Shown here: piece by piece, positions 36,323 through 45,011 of the stretch | Layout of the letters: every line of letters starts with the position of its first letter | How positions within the stretch are numbered: position 1 is the stretch's first letter | Source of the DNA: Clostridiales bacterium | GTDB taxonomy: Bacteria; Bacillota; Clostridia; Lachnospirales; Cellulosilyticaceae | Reading direction: 5' to 3' | Length of the DNA: 64,000 nucleotides | Assembly: GCA_019418225.1 (NCBI GenBank) | Contig: DYCF01000001.1 | Coordinates: forward strand, 128,905-192,904 | The notes under the pieces: generated by a model | Told to the model about the DNA's origin: nothing | The model's input: the letters and a program-made list of their open reading frames with translations, nothing else | The model's database searches: none | Position numbers and translations under genes: made by a program

Positions 36323-38311
36323 ATGCGTAATAGAGATAAGAAAAGCTTAAAGGTAATTTTTATTTCATCCTATTTATTGATTGGGATTTTACCTATGATG
36401 ATTATTGCAGGGATTTTTGGAGGTATTATTAAACAGTCAATTTATAGAAGTCAAGCCAATGCTATGAATCAAATATCAAGCATGGTAACCAATAATATTG
36501 ATATATGGGGAGATAAGAATATTGTTCTTGTGGAAGAAGTTGCCTATTCTCAAGTAATAAAAAATGGCGGGATAGAGCATGTTGAAGAAGAACTTAAACT
36601 AAGAATCGAGCAAGACAATACTATTGAAAATATATTTTATGTAGACACTACAGGAAGGGTATTGGCCAATGGGCTAGGCTCGTTAGGCGAAAACATGGCG
36701 GATAAGGAATATTTTCAAGAAGCCTTAAAAGGTCATAGTTATGTTAGTGAGGTTTTTATAGAAGATGAAGTGCCTTATATTGCTTTTTCAGCACCAGTTA
36801 GAAATGATGGCAATATAACAGGCGTTATTATTAGTCAGGTAGCAATTTGGGGCTTAGATAATATAGTAGGAGATGTAATTTTCTCTGAAGAAAGTACCAT
36901 TTTTGCCTTTGATCGAAAAGGAGACGTTACTTGGCACATAGATAAGAGTCGAATAGATAATGAGAATTTATTAGATGAAACGCATGAGATGTTTATGAAT
37001 GTAGTTGATATGGCGTTAAGGGGAAATCGAAGCACAGCTATAATACCGTTTGATGGAAAAAGTCAGCTAGTAGTATGTAACTTTATTGATTCGCTAAACT
37101 GGGGAACTATAACAGCTATACCACTTAATGAACTCTATGCTGGATTTATAGGGGTTATAAAGATAGGTATTCCTGTAGGGATATTAATTTTAATAGGGAT
37201 TATAGTTCTTGCTATGAGACAGGAAGCCAGAATAGTAAAACCAGTTACTGCATTAGCAGATTTGGCACAAAGAGTTGCTAAAGGAGACTTAACTATTAAA
37301 GCAGAGATTGATGGTGCAAAAGAATTAAAAGTTATTAGTGATGCTTTTAATGAAATGATTTATTCATTAAGGAAATTAGCAGGTGGCATTTATGAGAAAA
37401 ATGGTAATTTACAAGAAGCTGCTGAGACATTGGTAACGATCTTTAAGGGAGCAGAAGGTGCTAATAAAGAAATGGCTAAGGCCATGACAGAGATATCAGA
37501 AGGTGCTATTGTACAAGCTAACCAAACAGAAGAAGTTCTATCAGGTACTAAGGATTTAAATGAAAAGGTAGAAGAAGTTAAAGTAAAATTAGTAGAAATA
37601 AATCAAACTATTGAAGCATCTAAAAATGTTTTAGTTAAAGCTCAAGGTGAGGTAAATGGTTTAAAAGAGGAAACAGCAAATCAAAGAAAGCTTGTAAGTA
37701 ATACAGTACAAGAAGTAAGCGAATTAGAAGGTGCAGTAGGGCATATTAACAAAATTACACAAACAATTAATGCGATTGCTGATCAAACACATTTATTAGC
37801 TTTAAATGCTAGTATTGAAGCTGCACGTGCAGGAGAAAGTGGCAAAGGCTTTGCCGTAGTTGCAGCAGAAATTGGGAATTTAGCTGCTCAATCACAAAGT
37901 GCAACGAAAGATATTACAACTATCTTAGAAAACATTCAGCATCAAACAGAAACGACTAAGTCGCTGATGAATCAAATTGATACAACTATGGGTGAACAAG
38001 CTAAATCAGTTGCAGAGACATATGAGGTATTTAAGCAAGTAGAAGAAGCAGATAAGATGATCATAAATGGAATTATAGACTTTAGTAGCACAGTTGACTA
38101 TATTGATGAATTTAGTCAAAACTTACTTAAAGTAACAGGTGCTCTTGCTAATATAGCGGAAGAAAGTGCAGCAACAACAGAAGAAACCACAGCTTCTCTT
38201 CAGGAGCAGCTTACAATAATGAAAAATCTTAATCAGCTTAGTGAAGATATTAAGGAGAATATTCACGAACTTCAACTTAGCATTGAACATTTTAAGATAG
38301 AGAAAAAGTAG
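36323..38311 (+). CDS. Methyl-accepting chemotaxis protein with extracellular Cache domain
   Basis: A 662-residue transmembrane chemoreceptor. TM1 (about 13-35) and TM2 (about 277-300) flank an extracellular region of about 240 residues. Features such as VDTTGRVLANG, LGENMADKEYFQEAL and YVSEVFIEDEVPYIAFSAPV are typical of double Cache (dCache) ligand-binding domains. A HAMP segment (about 305-355) follows. The cytoplasmic coiled coil (about 380-660) has the conserved signalling tip IEAARAGESGKGFAVVAAEIGNLA. AAGGAG precedes the ATG, and a sigma-28-type promoter is upstream. The next gene, 34 nt on, encodes a solute-binding lipoprotein that may present sugar ligands to this receptor (inference). 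Confidence 0.95.
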   Translation: MRNRDKKSLKVIFISSYLLIGILPMMIIAGIFGGIIKQSIYRSQANAMNQISSMVTNNIDIWGDKNIVLVEEVAYSQVIKNGGIEHVEEELKLRIEQDNTIENIFYVDTTGRVLANGLGSLGENMADKEYFQEALKGHSYVSEVFIEDEVPYIAFSAPVRNDGNITGVIISQVAIWGLDNIVGDVIFSEESTIFAFDRKGDVTWHIDKSRIDNENLLDETHEMFMNVVDMALRGNRSTAIIPFDGKSQLVVCNFIDSLNWGTITAIPLNELYAGFIGVIKIGIPVGILILIGIIVLAMRQEARIVKPVTALADLAQRVAKGDLTIKAEIDGAKELKVISDAFNEMIYSLRKLAGGIYEKNGNLQEAAETLVTIFKGAEGANKEMAKAMTEISEGAIVQANQTEEVLSGTKDLNEKVEEVKVKLVEINQTIEASKNVLVKAQGEVNGLKEETANQRKLVSNTVQEVSELEGAVGHINKITQTINAIADQTHLLALNASIEAARAGESGKGFAVVAAEIGNLAAQSQSATKDITTILENIQHQTETTKSLMNQIDTTMGEQAKSVAETYEVFKQVEEADKMIINGIIDFSSTVDYIDEFSQNLLKVTGALANIAEESAATTEETTASLQEQLTIMKNLNQLSEDIKENIHELQLSIEHFKIEKK

Positions 38312-38345
38312 TTTAATATAAAGTAACTAGATAAGGAGGACGAAG

Positions 38346-39620
38346 ATGAGACGAAAGATCGGGAAATTGTTAGCAGTAGCGAGCCTAGCGAGTGCTTTAG
38401 TGGGATGTTCAAGTACTAATGAAAGCGTAGTAAACATCTCAATATATAATACTAAACGAGAGATTCACACTAATTTAGAAGCAGCAAGTAAAGCTTTTTC
38501 AGAAGCTAATCCAGATATCAAAGTAAAGGTGCTAGGATATAGCAGATATCAAGAAGTAAAAGATAAGATTGCTTCTAGAAGAAATTATGATAATACACCA
38601 ACAATCATGATTGTAGACTCTCTACATATACAAGATTTAAAGGAAGAATTTGTAGATTTATCTGATGAGACATGGGCAGAATATTTATCTATAGATATGG
38701 GGGAAGCAGCCAGAAATAGCGAGGGGGGCTTAGTAGCGTTTCCATTTGCTGTAGAAGGAATGGGGCTTATTTATAATCAAAAAGTTATGGAGGAATGTGG
38801 CATTGATGTAGATAAGATTCGTACAAGGAATGCCTTAGAGGAAGCATTTAAAAAGGTGGAAGATAGCGGTAGAAAAGCAGTTATTATTACAAATGATGAT
38901 TGGTCTTTAGCAAACCACTTCTTTACTACTGCATACTCTGTAAAATCCGAAGATAGTAAAGCAAAAGTAGACTTCATTGCTGATTTAAAAGCTGGAAAGG
39001 TAGACTTAGCAAAAGATGAAACGATTAATGGTTTATTGGATACATTTGATTTAATGAAATCTTATAATATGTATAAAGAGGCACCACTATCAAATTCTAA
39101 TGAGCGTTGTGCAGAGGCTCTAGGGAGAGGTGAAGTTGGTTTTTGGTATATGGGGAACTGGGCAATGCAGGATATTTTAAGAAGTGATGTGAATAAGGGA
39201 GACTATGGTTTCATCCCTGTACCTATAAGTAATGATGCTACAGATTATGGTAATAATGAAATTACAGCAGCAGTTAAATATCTTGTAATCGATAAAGGGG
39301 CGAATTCAGTAGAACAACAAGAAGCAGCCAAAAGATTTATTGATTGGCTAGTATATGAAGAAAAAGGAAATGACTTCATGGTTAATGAAGCAGGGCTTAT
39401 TCCAGGTGTAGTAGCTAATAACATTGAGTTTACTAATTCTTTAAGTAACTCTATTAAGACTTATCAAGAAAATAATCAAGTTATTGAGCAAATGATGGCT
39501 TATCTTCCACATGAAAATGTTACACAGGTAGGTAATCTTTTAAGAGCATATCTAGATAATAAAATTGATAGAAATACATTCTTAAATGAACTTAAGAACT
39601 TTTGGATGAAGTATAATTAA
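38346..39620 (+). CDS. Extracellular solute (sugar)-binding lipoprotein without permease genes
   Basis: A 424-residue lipoprotein of the family 1 ABC solute-binding class. The signal peptide ends in a lipobox, ASALVGCSS, with the Cys near residue 21. The mature part has the hinge features VNISIYNTKREIHTNLEAASKAF, AFPFAVEGMGLIYNQKVMEECGI and GEVGFWYMGNWAMQDI, as in oligosaccharide-binding proteins. AAGGAGG precedes the ATG. No permease or ATPase gene is adjacent. Its upstream partner, 34 nt away, is a chemoreceptor, and a shared terminator follows. It may therefore act as a chemotaxis co-receptor or serve a transporter encoded elsewhere. Confidence 0.9.
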   Translation: MRRKIGKLLAVASLASALVGCSSTNESVVNISIYNTKREIHTNLEAASKAFSEANPDIKVKVLGYSRYQEVKDKIASRRNYDNTPTIMIVDSLHIQDLKEEFVDLSDETWAEYLSIDMGEAARNSEGGLVAFPFAVEGMGLIYNQKVMEECGIDVDKIRTRNALEEAFKKVEDSGRKAVIITNDDWSLANHFFTTAYSVKSEDSKAKVDFIADLKAGKVDLAKDETINGLLDTFDLMKSYNMYKEAPLSNSNERCAEALGRGEVGFWYMGNWAMQDILRSDVNKGDYGFIPVPISNDATDYGNNEITAAVKYLVIDKGANSVEQQEAAKRFIDWLVYEEKGNDFMVNEAGLIPGVVANNIEFTNSLSNSIKTYQENNQVIEQMMAYLPHENVTQVGNLLRAYLDNKIDRNTFLNELKNFWMKYN

Positions 39621-39623
39621 TAG

Positions 39624-39669
39624 AGGATGTGCAGCGAAGTTATTAAATAGCTTCGCTGCACATCCTTTT
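39624..39669. terminator. Bidirectional terminator
   Basis: AGGATGTGCAGCGAAG pairs perfectly with CTTCGCTGCACATCCT. The plus-strand T-run overlaps the stop codon of the minus-strand DMT gene. Confidence 0.92.
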
Positions 39670-40594
39670 AACGTTTATTGACAATTATAATGCCGATTGA
39701 GACTAATAATAAGGCAATGACATGGATTGGCAGAATATGTTCACTTGGAATAAACATAGCAGTGAGTAGAGTACCAGATACGGGAACTACAAATTTATAC
39801 ATTGCCAGTTCACCAACTTTTCGAAGTTGGAGGATATAATACCAGAGACAAAAGGCAACACTAGATAGTAGCGCAAGATATAAAAGTAGTAATACTGATG
39901 AAGGTGTAAAAGTAAGATTGCTTATCTTGCCGCCCATGAAGTTACCAATGATAAAAAGTAAGATTGAACCAATAATCATTTGCCATGCCGTATACACCAT
40001 GGTAGGTAATTCTTTCCCTACTTTTTTTGCAATAAACATGGTGATAGCACTCATAAGGCCAGAAATAATCATAAATCCTTCGCCAAGTAAGGTGAAATGA
40101 AATAGGTTATTAGTTCCCTTACTTAAGTTGATTAAAATAATGCCTACAAAGCCTAAACTAAGGCCAAAAAATTTTCTTAAACTGAGCTTATCATCTTTGT
40201 ATACAAAGTGGGCTAAAATGACAGAGAAAAATATACCAACTTGCTCTAAAATAGAAGCTTTGATACCAGATGTATTGTTTACACCAATATTAAAGAAAAA
40301 GTATTGCAAAGTAGTATTAAAAAGACCTAAAATAATAATTAGTAAAAGTTGGATTTTGCTCATTCTAAATAGAGGTGCGCCACTAATTAAGGCAGCAATA
40401 AAAGTAAAGATGCCGGCAAGCAGAAATCGTAGACTAATAAAAGTAATCGTGCCTCCAAGGTCAGAACTTGCAATACCCATTTGAGCATAGACGATTTTAA
40501 GTGCTGGAAAGGCACTGCCCCACAAGATATTACAGAAAATAGCTATAAGTGAGGTTGCTAAAATAATTTGAGACTTAGGCTTATCTTGTAACAT
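39668..40594 (-). CDS. EamA/DMT-family transporter
   Basis: A 308-residue inner-membrane protein with ten hydrophobic helices arranged as two EamA repeats, roughly 12-150 and 165-305. Typical segments are FCNILWGSAFPALKI at the start, an FISLRFLLAG stretch, GVNNTSGIKASILEQVGIFFSVILAHFVY at the end of repeat one, and VVPVSGTLLTAMFIPSEHI near the end. The family exports or imports amino acids, nucleosides and other metabolites. The substrate here cannot be predicted. AAGGAG precedes the ATG. It diverges from pncB across a gap filled with the modular palindromic repeat. Confidence 0.88.
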   Translation of the reverse strand: MLQDKPKSQIILATSLIAIFCNILWGSAFPALKIVYAQMGIASSDLGGTITFISLRFLLAGIFTFIAALISGAPLFRMSKIQLLLIIILGLFNTTLQYFFFNIGVNNTSGIKASILEQVGIFFSVILAHFVYKDDKLSLRKFFGLSLGFVGIILINLSKGTNNLFHFTLLGEGFMIISGLMSAITMFIAKKVGKELPTMVYTAWQMIIGSILLFIIGNFMGGKISNLTFTPSSVLLLLYLALLSSVAFCLWYYILQLRKVGELAMYKFVVPVSGTLLTAMFIPSEHILPIHVIALLLVSIGIIIVNKR

Positions 40595-40666
40595 GATATA
40601 AACTCCTTAGTGAAATGTCGATAAATTTTGTTATGTGTATGATATAATATACATATTATATAATTA

Positions 40667-40840
40667 TATAGATTTCACATTTATAAATTTTAGTTATTCA
40701 TGATTTTTAGTCATGTGAAATCATTGAGAGAAACCTATTGACCTACATGTATATTTCAAGTTTTTAGTTGGTTTCTCTATATAGATTTTACATCCACCAA
40801 TTTTAGGTATTCACTATGTTTTAGCGATGTGAAATTCTTA
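40667..40840 (-). repeat. Twin-hairpin dispersed repeat, copy B with an extra hairpin
   Basis: 40667-40783 is an inverted copy of the element at 5155-5270 (arms GATTTCACAT/ATGTGAAATC, then GAGAAACC/GGTTTCTC, here fully paired). It is followed without a gap by a second, more diverged version of the GATTTTACAT/ATGTGAAATT hairpin to about 40840. The order is thus hairpin 2, hairpin 1, hairpin 2', a mosaic. It occupies most of the DMT-pncB gap (40595-40907). Confidence 0.8.
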
Positions 40841-40907
40841 TAAAAGGGCGAAATAGCACTATTTATACATGTAAAGATAAGCAAGGTTAGAGACGGGAGA
40901 AAAACAT

Positions 40908-42359
40908 ATGAAAAGAAACTTAACTCTATTAACAGATTTATATCAGTTAACAATGATGCAAGGATATCATGAGAACAATATTAATAATCACGAAGTTGTA
41001 TTTGATTTATTTTATAGAAATAATCCATCTAAAAATGGTTATGCCATTTGCACAGGACTTGAACAGGCAATCGACTATATTGAAAATCTTCATTTCGACG
41101 AAACAGATATTGAGTATTTAAGAAGCTTAAATTTATTTAATGAAAGTTTCTTAGAATACCTTAGAAACTTTAAGTTTACAGGAGATATTGATGCTATTCC
41201 AGAAGGAACAGTTGTATTTCCAATGGAAGTTTTAATGCGTGTTAAGGCACCTATTTTAGAAGCACAATTTGTAGAGACAGCACTTTTAAATATTATTAAT
41301 CATCAAAGTCTTATTGCAACAAAAGCAGCAAGAGTTGTACGTGCAGCAGAAGGTGACCCTGTTCTTGAATTTGGACTTCGTCGTGCACAAGGACCAGATG
41401 CAGGAATTTATGGTGCAAGAGCAGCTATTATTGGTGGCTGTGCAGCTACATCTAATGTACTTACAGGCCAAATGTTTGATGTACCAGTATCAGGAACACA
41501 TGCTCATAGCTGGGTTATGAGTTTTGATGAAGAGATTGAAGCTTTCAGAGCTTATGCAAGATTATTCCCAGAGAAATGTATTTTACTTGTAGATACTTAT
41601 GACACATTAGGCAGTGGTGTGCCAAATGCGATTAAAGTATTTGATGAAATGAAGGCTAGTGGTGTGCAAATGACTTCTTATGGAATCCGTCTAGATAGTG
41701 GTGACCTTGCATATCTTTCTAAAAAAGCAAGAATTATGTTAGATGAAGCAGGGCATAAAGATGCTATTATTAGTGCTTCATGTGATTTAGATGAAATCCT
41801 TATTGCAGATTTAAAAAGACAAGGTGCCAAAATTACACTTTGGGGTGTAGGCACAAATATGATTACATCGTCTGATTGCCCATCATTTGGTGGTATTTAT
41901 AAATTAGCAGCAGAAATTAATGAAGAAGGGGTGGTTGTTCCTAAAATTAAAATTTCTAATAATCCAGAAAAAGTAACAAACCCAGGCATCAAAAAGGTAG
42001 TTCGTGTTTACAACAAAGAAACAGGAAAAATCAAGGCAGATATTATTGCACTTGAGAATGAAGTATTTGATGAAACAAAAGAACTTGTACTTGTAGAGCC
42101 TAATGCAAGATGGAAAAAAACAAAGTTAAAACCAGAAAGTTATGAGGTAAGAGAGTTACTTCTTCCAATCTTTAGAAGCGGTACTAAAGTATATGAAGCA
42201 CCAACTGTAAAAGAAATCAAAGTATATGCAAAAGAAGAATTAGATACACTTTGGGATGAGTATAAACGACTTATTAATCCAGAAATTATGTCAGTAGTGT
42301 TATCACAAGGACTATATGAATTGAAAGAACAAATGTTAGAAAATTATAAGAAAGACTAG
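40908..42359 (+). CDS. pncB: Nicotinate phosphoribosyltransferase
   Basis: A 483-residue cytosolic enzyme that joins nicotinate and PRPP to give nicotinate mononucleotide in NAD salvage. It begins LTLLTDLYQLTMMQGY, the family hallmark. Central motifs are EFGLRRAQGPDAG, SGTHAHSWVMSF with the catalytic His region, and GIRLDSGDLAYLSKKAR; VGTNMITS binds the PRPP phosphate. The length matches the longer bacterial form. A GGGAGAAAAAC ribosome site precedes the ATG. The plsC gene starts 10 nt after its stop, so the two are likely cotranscribed. Confidence 0.96.
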   Translation: MKRNLTLLTDLYQLTMMQGYHENNINNHEVVFDLFYRNNPSKNGYAICTGLEQAIDYIENLHFDETDIEYLRSLNLFNESFLEYLRNFKFTGDIDAIPEGTVVFPMEVLMRVKAPILEAQFVETALLNIINHQSLIATKAARVVRAAEGDPVLEFGLRRAQGPDAGIYGARAAIIGGCAATSNVLTGQMFDVPVSGTHAHSWVMSFDEEIEAFRAYARLFPEKCILLVDTYDTLGSGVPNAIKVFDEMKASGVQMTSYGIRLDSGDLAYLSKKARIMLDEAGHKDAIISASCDLDEILIADLKRQGAKITLWGVGTNMITSSDCPSFGGIYKLAAEINEEGVVVPKIKISNNPEKVTNPGIKKVVRVYNKETGKIKADIIALENEVFDETKELVLVEPNARWKKTKLKPESYEVRELLLPIFRSGTKVYEAPTVKEIKVYAKEELDTLWDEYKRLINPEIMSVVLSQGLYELKEQMLENYKKD

Positions 42360-42369
42360 GTGAGGCATA

Positions 42370-43119
42370 TTGGCGAAGAAAGAATGCATACTGATTAATG
42401 ACATAAGAATGCTAAGTACAATGGGTTATAATCATTTAAAGCTTGCTAAGAAACGTAAGGAGTATGCGTATGGTAATAAGAATCATCCTGTACGTGAAAG
42501 TAGAGAAGAAGTTTATAAGCTTACTAAACATTTAGCTAATCGTATGATTAAAGCAGCCAGAATGGATTTACAAGTAATAGGTAGAGAAAACTTGCCTAAA
42601 GAAGGTCCTGTACTTTATGTTGCAAATCATAAGAGCATTTTTGATATTGTTGTGCTTGTAAGTACAATAGAGGATCCTTGTATATTTTTAGCTAAAAAAG
42701 AAGTATCTAAGATGCAGATGGTTAAGACATGGTTTGCAGCCCTTGGTGCAATTTATATTGACCGCGAAGATAAAAGGCAGGCTATGGAGAGTATTGTAAA
42801 AGGAGTTAATGAACTTAAGTCAGGACAGTCAATGGTGGTTTTCCCAGAAGGAACAAGGGTATCAGGTGATGAAATTAAAGAATTTAAAGGTGGATGCTTT
42901 AAATTGGCAACTAAAACAGGCGTACCTATTGTACCGATTGCTATTCATAATACGTATAAAGTATTTGAAGAAAAAAAGGGTATTCAAAGCACCACAGTTA
43001 CCTTAAATATTGGAAAGCCAATAGAGGTAAAAGATTTAAGTAAAGAAGAACAAAAGGTGTTACCTTCTACTGTAGAAAGTATTGTAAGACAATTAATGCA
43101 AGATATTATAAATCAATAA
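42370..43119 (+). CDS. plsC: 1-acyl-sn-glycerol-3-phosphate acyltransferase
   Basis: A 249-residue membrane-associated enzyme that acylates lysophosphatidic acid in phospholipid synthesis. The catalytic NHKSIFD (HX4D) is near residue 89, and VFPEGTRVSGDEIKEFKGG is the substrate motif. GAIYIDREDKRQAM lies between them. The start is a TTG placed 5-6 nt after GGTGAGG; the next in-frame ATG (residue 14) has no ribosome site. It follows pncB by 10 nt and precedes the FapA-like gene by 44 nt, so the three may form one transcript without an obvious shared pathway. Confidence 0.9.
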   Translation: MAKKECILINDIRMLSTMGYNHLKLAKKRKEYAYGNKNHPVRESREEVYKLTKHLANRMIKAARMDLQVIGRENLPKEGPVLYVANHKSIFDIVVLVSTIEDPCIFLAKKEVSKMQMVKTWFAALGAIYIDREDKRQAMESIVKGVNELKSGQSMVVFPEGTRVSGDEIKEFKGGCFKLATKTGVPIVPIAIHNTYKVFEEKKGIQSTTVTLNIGKPIEVKDLSKEEQKVLPSTVESIVRQLMQDIINQ

Positions 43120-43163
43120 GATTTGAGAGTGTGTAATAGTAACTTACTAAGGAGGAGAACATT

Positions 43164-44546
43164 ATGCCGGAAATAGTTAATGAAATTATAAATGTAGAAT
43201 TATCTCGTGATAAAATGTTAGGTGTTATTTGGTTTACACCCCCAACAGAAGGCGGAAAAGTTTCAAGTTTAGAAGATATTAAATTAGCTATTGCAAATAA
43301 AGGAATAGTGATGGGGATTAATGAAGAGTTACTTAATGAATTAGCACAGAATAAACAATACAACTATAAATATGTAATTGCACAAGGTATGGCAGCAATA
43401 AATGGTGTGGATGGTGAGCTTAAGCTTCACTTTGATACACAACGCTTAATACATTTTGTACCAAAGAAAAAAGAAGATGGTACTGTAGACTTTAAAGACT
43501 TAGGAACTGTTTTTAATGTGAAAAAAGGTGATATACTTGCAACTAAAACATTTCCAACTCAAGGGGAAAATGGCTACAATGTATTAGGTGCAGAAGTCAG
43601 AGCAAGAAAAGGTAAGGACGTACGACTTCCAAAAGGAAAGAATACAGAACTTTTAAATGATCATACTTTGATATCAGTTGTAGATGGGAAATTAGAGTAT
43701 GATGGACATAATGTATATGTTAATACTGTTTATACAGTAGATGGAGATGTAGATAATTCTACTGGAAATATTAAATTCTTAGGTAGTGTAGTAGTAAAAG
43801 GAAGTGTTCATGCAGGCTTTACTATTGAAGCTGAAGGTTCAGTGGAGGTACAAGGACCAGTAGAGGATGCAACAATTATTGCAGGTGGTGATATTTTCCT
43901 TACATATGGCATACAGGGAACTGAAAAAGGAAGAATTATTTCAGGTGGAAATGTTATTACTAAGTTTATACAAAATGCCCACGTAGAAGCTCAAGGCGAT
44001 ATTATCACAGAAGCAATTATTCATGGTATGGCTACTGCAGGGAATAGCATACGTGTAGAAATGGGTAAGGGAACAATCGTTGGTGGTAATGTCGCAGCAA
44101 CAAATATGATTATTGCTAAAAGTATAGGCTCACCTATGGGAACTGTTACAGCTGTACAAATAGGGGTACCACCAGAGTTATATCAACAACATAGAGATAT
44201 GGCAAAAGAATTAAAAGAAAAACAAGAGAATTTTGCAAAACTAGAACAAAGCATTGTATTTTTAACATCTAGGGCTAAAGAAGGCGCATTAGATGCAAGT
44301 AAGAAAATTATGCTAAGTAAGCTTAATTTAAGCAAGGAACCAATGGAAGATGAATTACATAAGCTAAAAAAAGACTTTAAGATGCTTTCTGAAAGATTAA
44401 GTGGTGCACAAGATGGCGTTATCAAAGTAACTGATGCAGTATATCCAGGGGTTAAAGTTACATTAGGAAGTATTATTAAATATATTGATGATACAAGACG
44501 TGGTGTAACTATTAGAAAACTTGATGGAGATTTAAGCATCAGTTAA
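43164..44546 (+). CDS. FapA-like (DUF342) protein
   Basis: A 460-residue soluble protein. An N-terminal domain (about 1-150) with IVMGINEELLNELA and the DUF342 core GDVDNSTGNIKFLGSVVVKGSVHAG lead into a right-handed beta-helix of short repeats (about 185-330: EAEGSVEVQGPVEDATIIAGGDI, GRIISGGNVITKF). A coiled coil (about 345-415) and a C-terminal strand region follow. This is the FapA/DUF342 layout; some members bind nucleotides or polyphosphate-like ligands and are linked to envelope or flagellar placement. AAGGAGG precedes the ATG. A giant palindrome begins 3 nt after its stop. Confidence 0.9.
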   Translation: MPEIVNEIINVELSRDKMLGVIWFTPPTEGGKVSSLEDIKLAIANKGIVMGINEELLNELAQNKQYNYKYVIAQGMAAINGVDGELKLHFDTQRLIHFVPKKKEDGTVDFKDLGTVFNVKKGDILATKTFPTQGENGYNVLGAEVRARKGKDVRLPKGKNTELLNDHTLISVVDGKLEYDGHNVYVNTVYTVDGDVDNSTGNIKFLGSVVVKGSVHAGFTIEAEGSVEVQGPVEDATIIAGGDIFLTYGIQGTEKGRIISGGNVITKFIQNAHVEAQGDIITEAIIHGMATAGNSIRVEMGKGTIVGGNVAATNMIIAKSIGSPMGTVTAVQIGVPPELYQQHRDMAKELKEKQENFAKLEQSIVFLTSRAKEGALDASKKIMLSKLNLSKEPMEDELHKLKKDFKMLSERLSGAQDGVIKVTDAVYPGVKVTLGSIIKYIDDTRRGVTIRKLDGDLSIS

Positions 44547-44548
44547 AA

Positions 44549-44735
44549 GGCTAGACACTTACACACTGCAAGGCTACACTCTCCACAATCTGTGATGCTC
44601 TAAGCTTGTACTTTAAAGCAACGGTGGAAAACGCAATTCGTTTGGACGCTCCACCTAAAAACGCTTTAAAATACTTCGCTAAGAGCATCATCAGATTGTT
44701 CCGAAGGTAGCCTAGCTGTGCCTAAGTGTCTAGCC
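44549..44735. repeat. Giant imperfect palindrome (copy 2)
   Basis: A 187 bp hairpin starting 3 nt after the FapA-like stop codon. Its arms are GGCTAGACACTTA with TAAGTGTCTAGCC (13 bp, perfect), then AGGCTAC/GTAGCCT, then AATCTGTGATGCTCTAAG with an almost complementary partner, then CTTTAAAGC/GCTTTAAA, with GGTGGA/TCCACC at the tip. GTGATGCTCTAAG and GCTAAGAGCATCATC match inner parts of the palindrome at 1094-1343 in the same order. The gap 44547-45011 also holds a tandem repeat and a terminator. Confidence 0.85.
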
Positions 44736-44764
44736 ACCGTTTAAGAGCATAAAGAAAAAAGAAA

Positions 44765-44907
44765 AAGTTAATGAGTGACTTTGAAAGTTGATGAGTCATT
44801 TTGAGAGATTGATGAGTAAACTTAGAAGTTGGCGAGCTAGCTTAAAAACTTAAAGGATAAACTTAGAAGTTAGCGAGTGAGTTTAAAAGCTTAATGAGTT
44901 GCTTTTA
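44765..44907. repeat. Degenerate 20-21 bp tandem repeat, seven units
   Basis: Units begin at about 44765, 44785, 44805, 44826, 44846, 44867 and 44887. Consensus: AAGTTRATGAGTNANTTTRA. All frames contain stops, so it is not coding. A single unit matching the first at 19 of 20 bases lies right after amt-PII at 32278-32297. Confidence 0.75.
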
Positions 44908-44940
44908 TATAAGATATAATTTTATATAAGACATAAAAGG

Positions 44941-44985
44941 AAAAGGAACTGAGTACATTTTTGGTGTGCCAGTTCCTTTTTTTTG
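44941..44985. terminator. Bidirectional terminator
   Basis: AAAAGGAACTG pairs with CAGTTCCTTTT, with an inner GTACA/TGTGC stem and T8 on the plus strand. It also suits the end of the minus-strand cls gene. Confidence 0.85.
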
Positions 44986-45011
44986 TGGGAAGGGATAAAT
45001 AGATGGGGGAG

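Noticed and set aside
38346..39620. Solute-binding lipoprotein considered as part of a full ABC transporter operon
   Set aside because: No permease or ATPase gene lies within the flanking 5 kb on either side; the neighbours are a chemoreceptor and a convergent DMT exporter.
44549..44735. Giant palindrome considered as a simple terminator for the FapA-like gene
   Set aside because: It is far too long, lacks a T-run at its end, and a normal terminator exists at 44941-44985.
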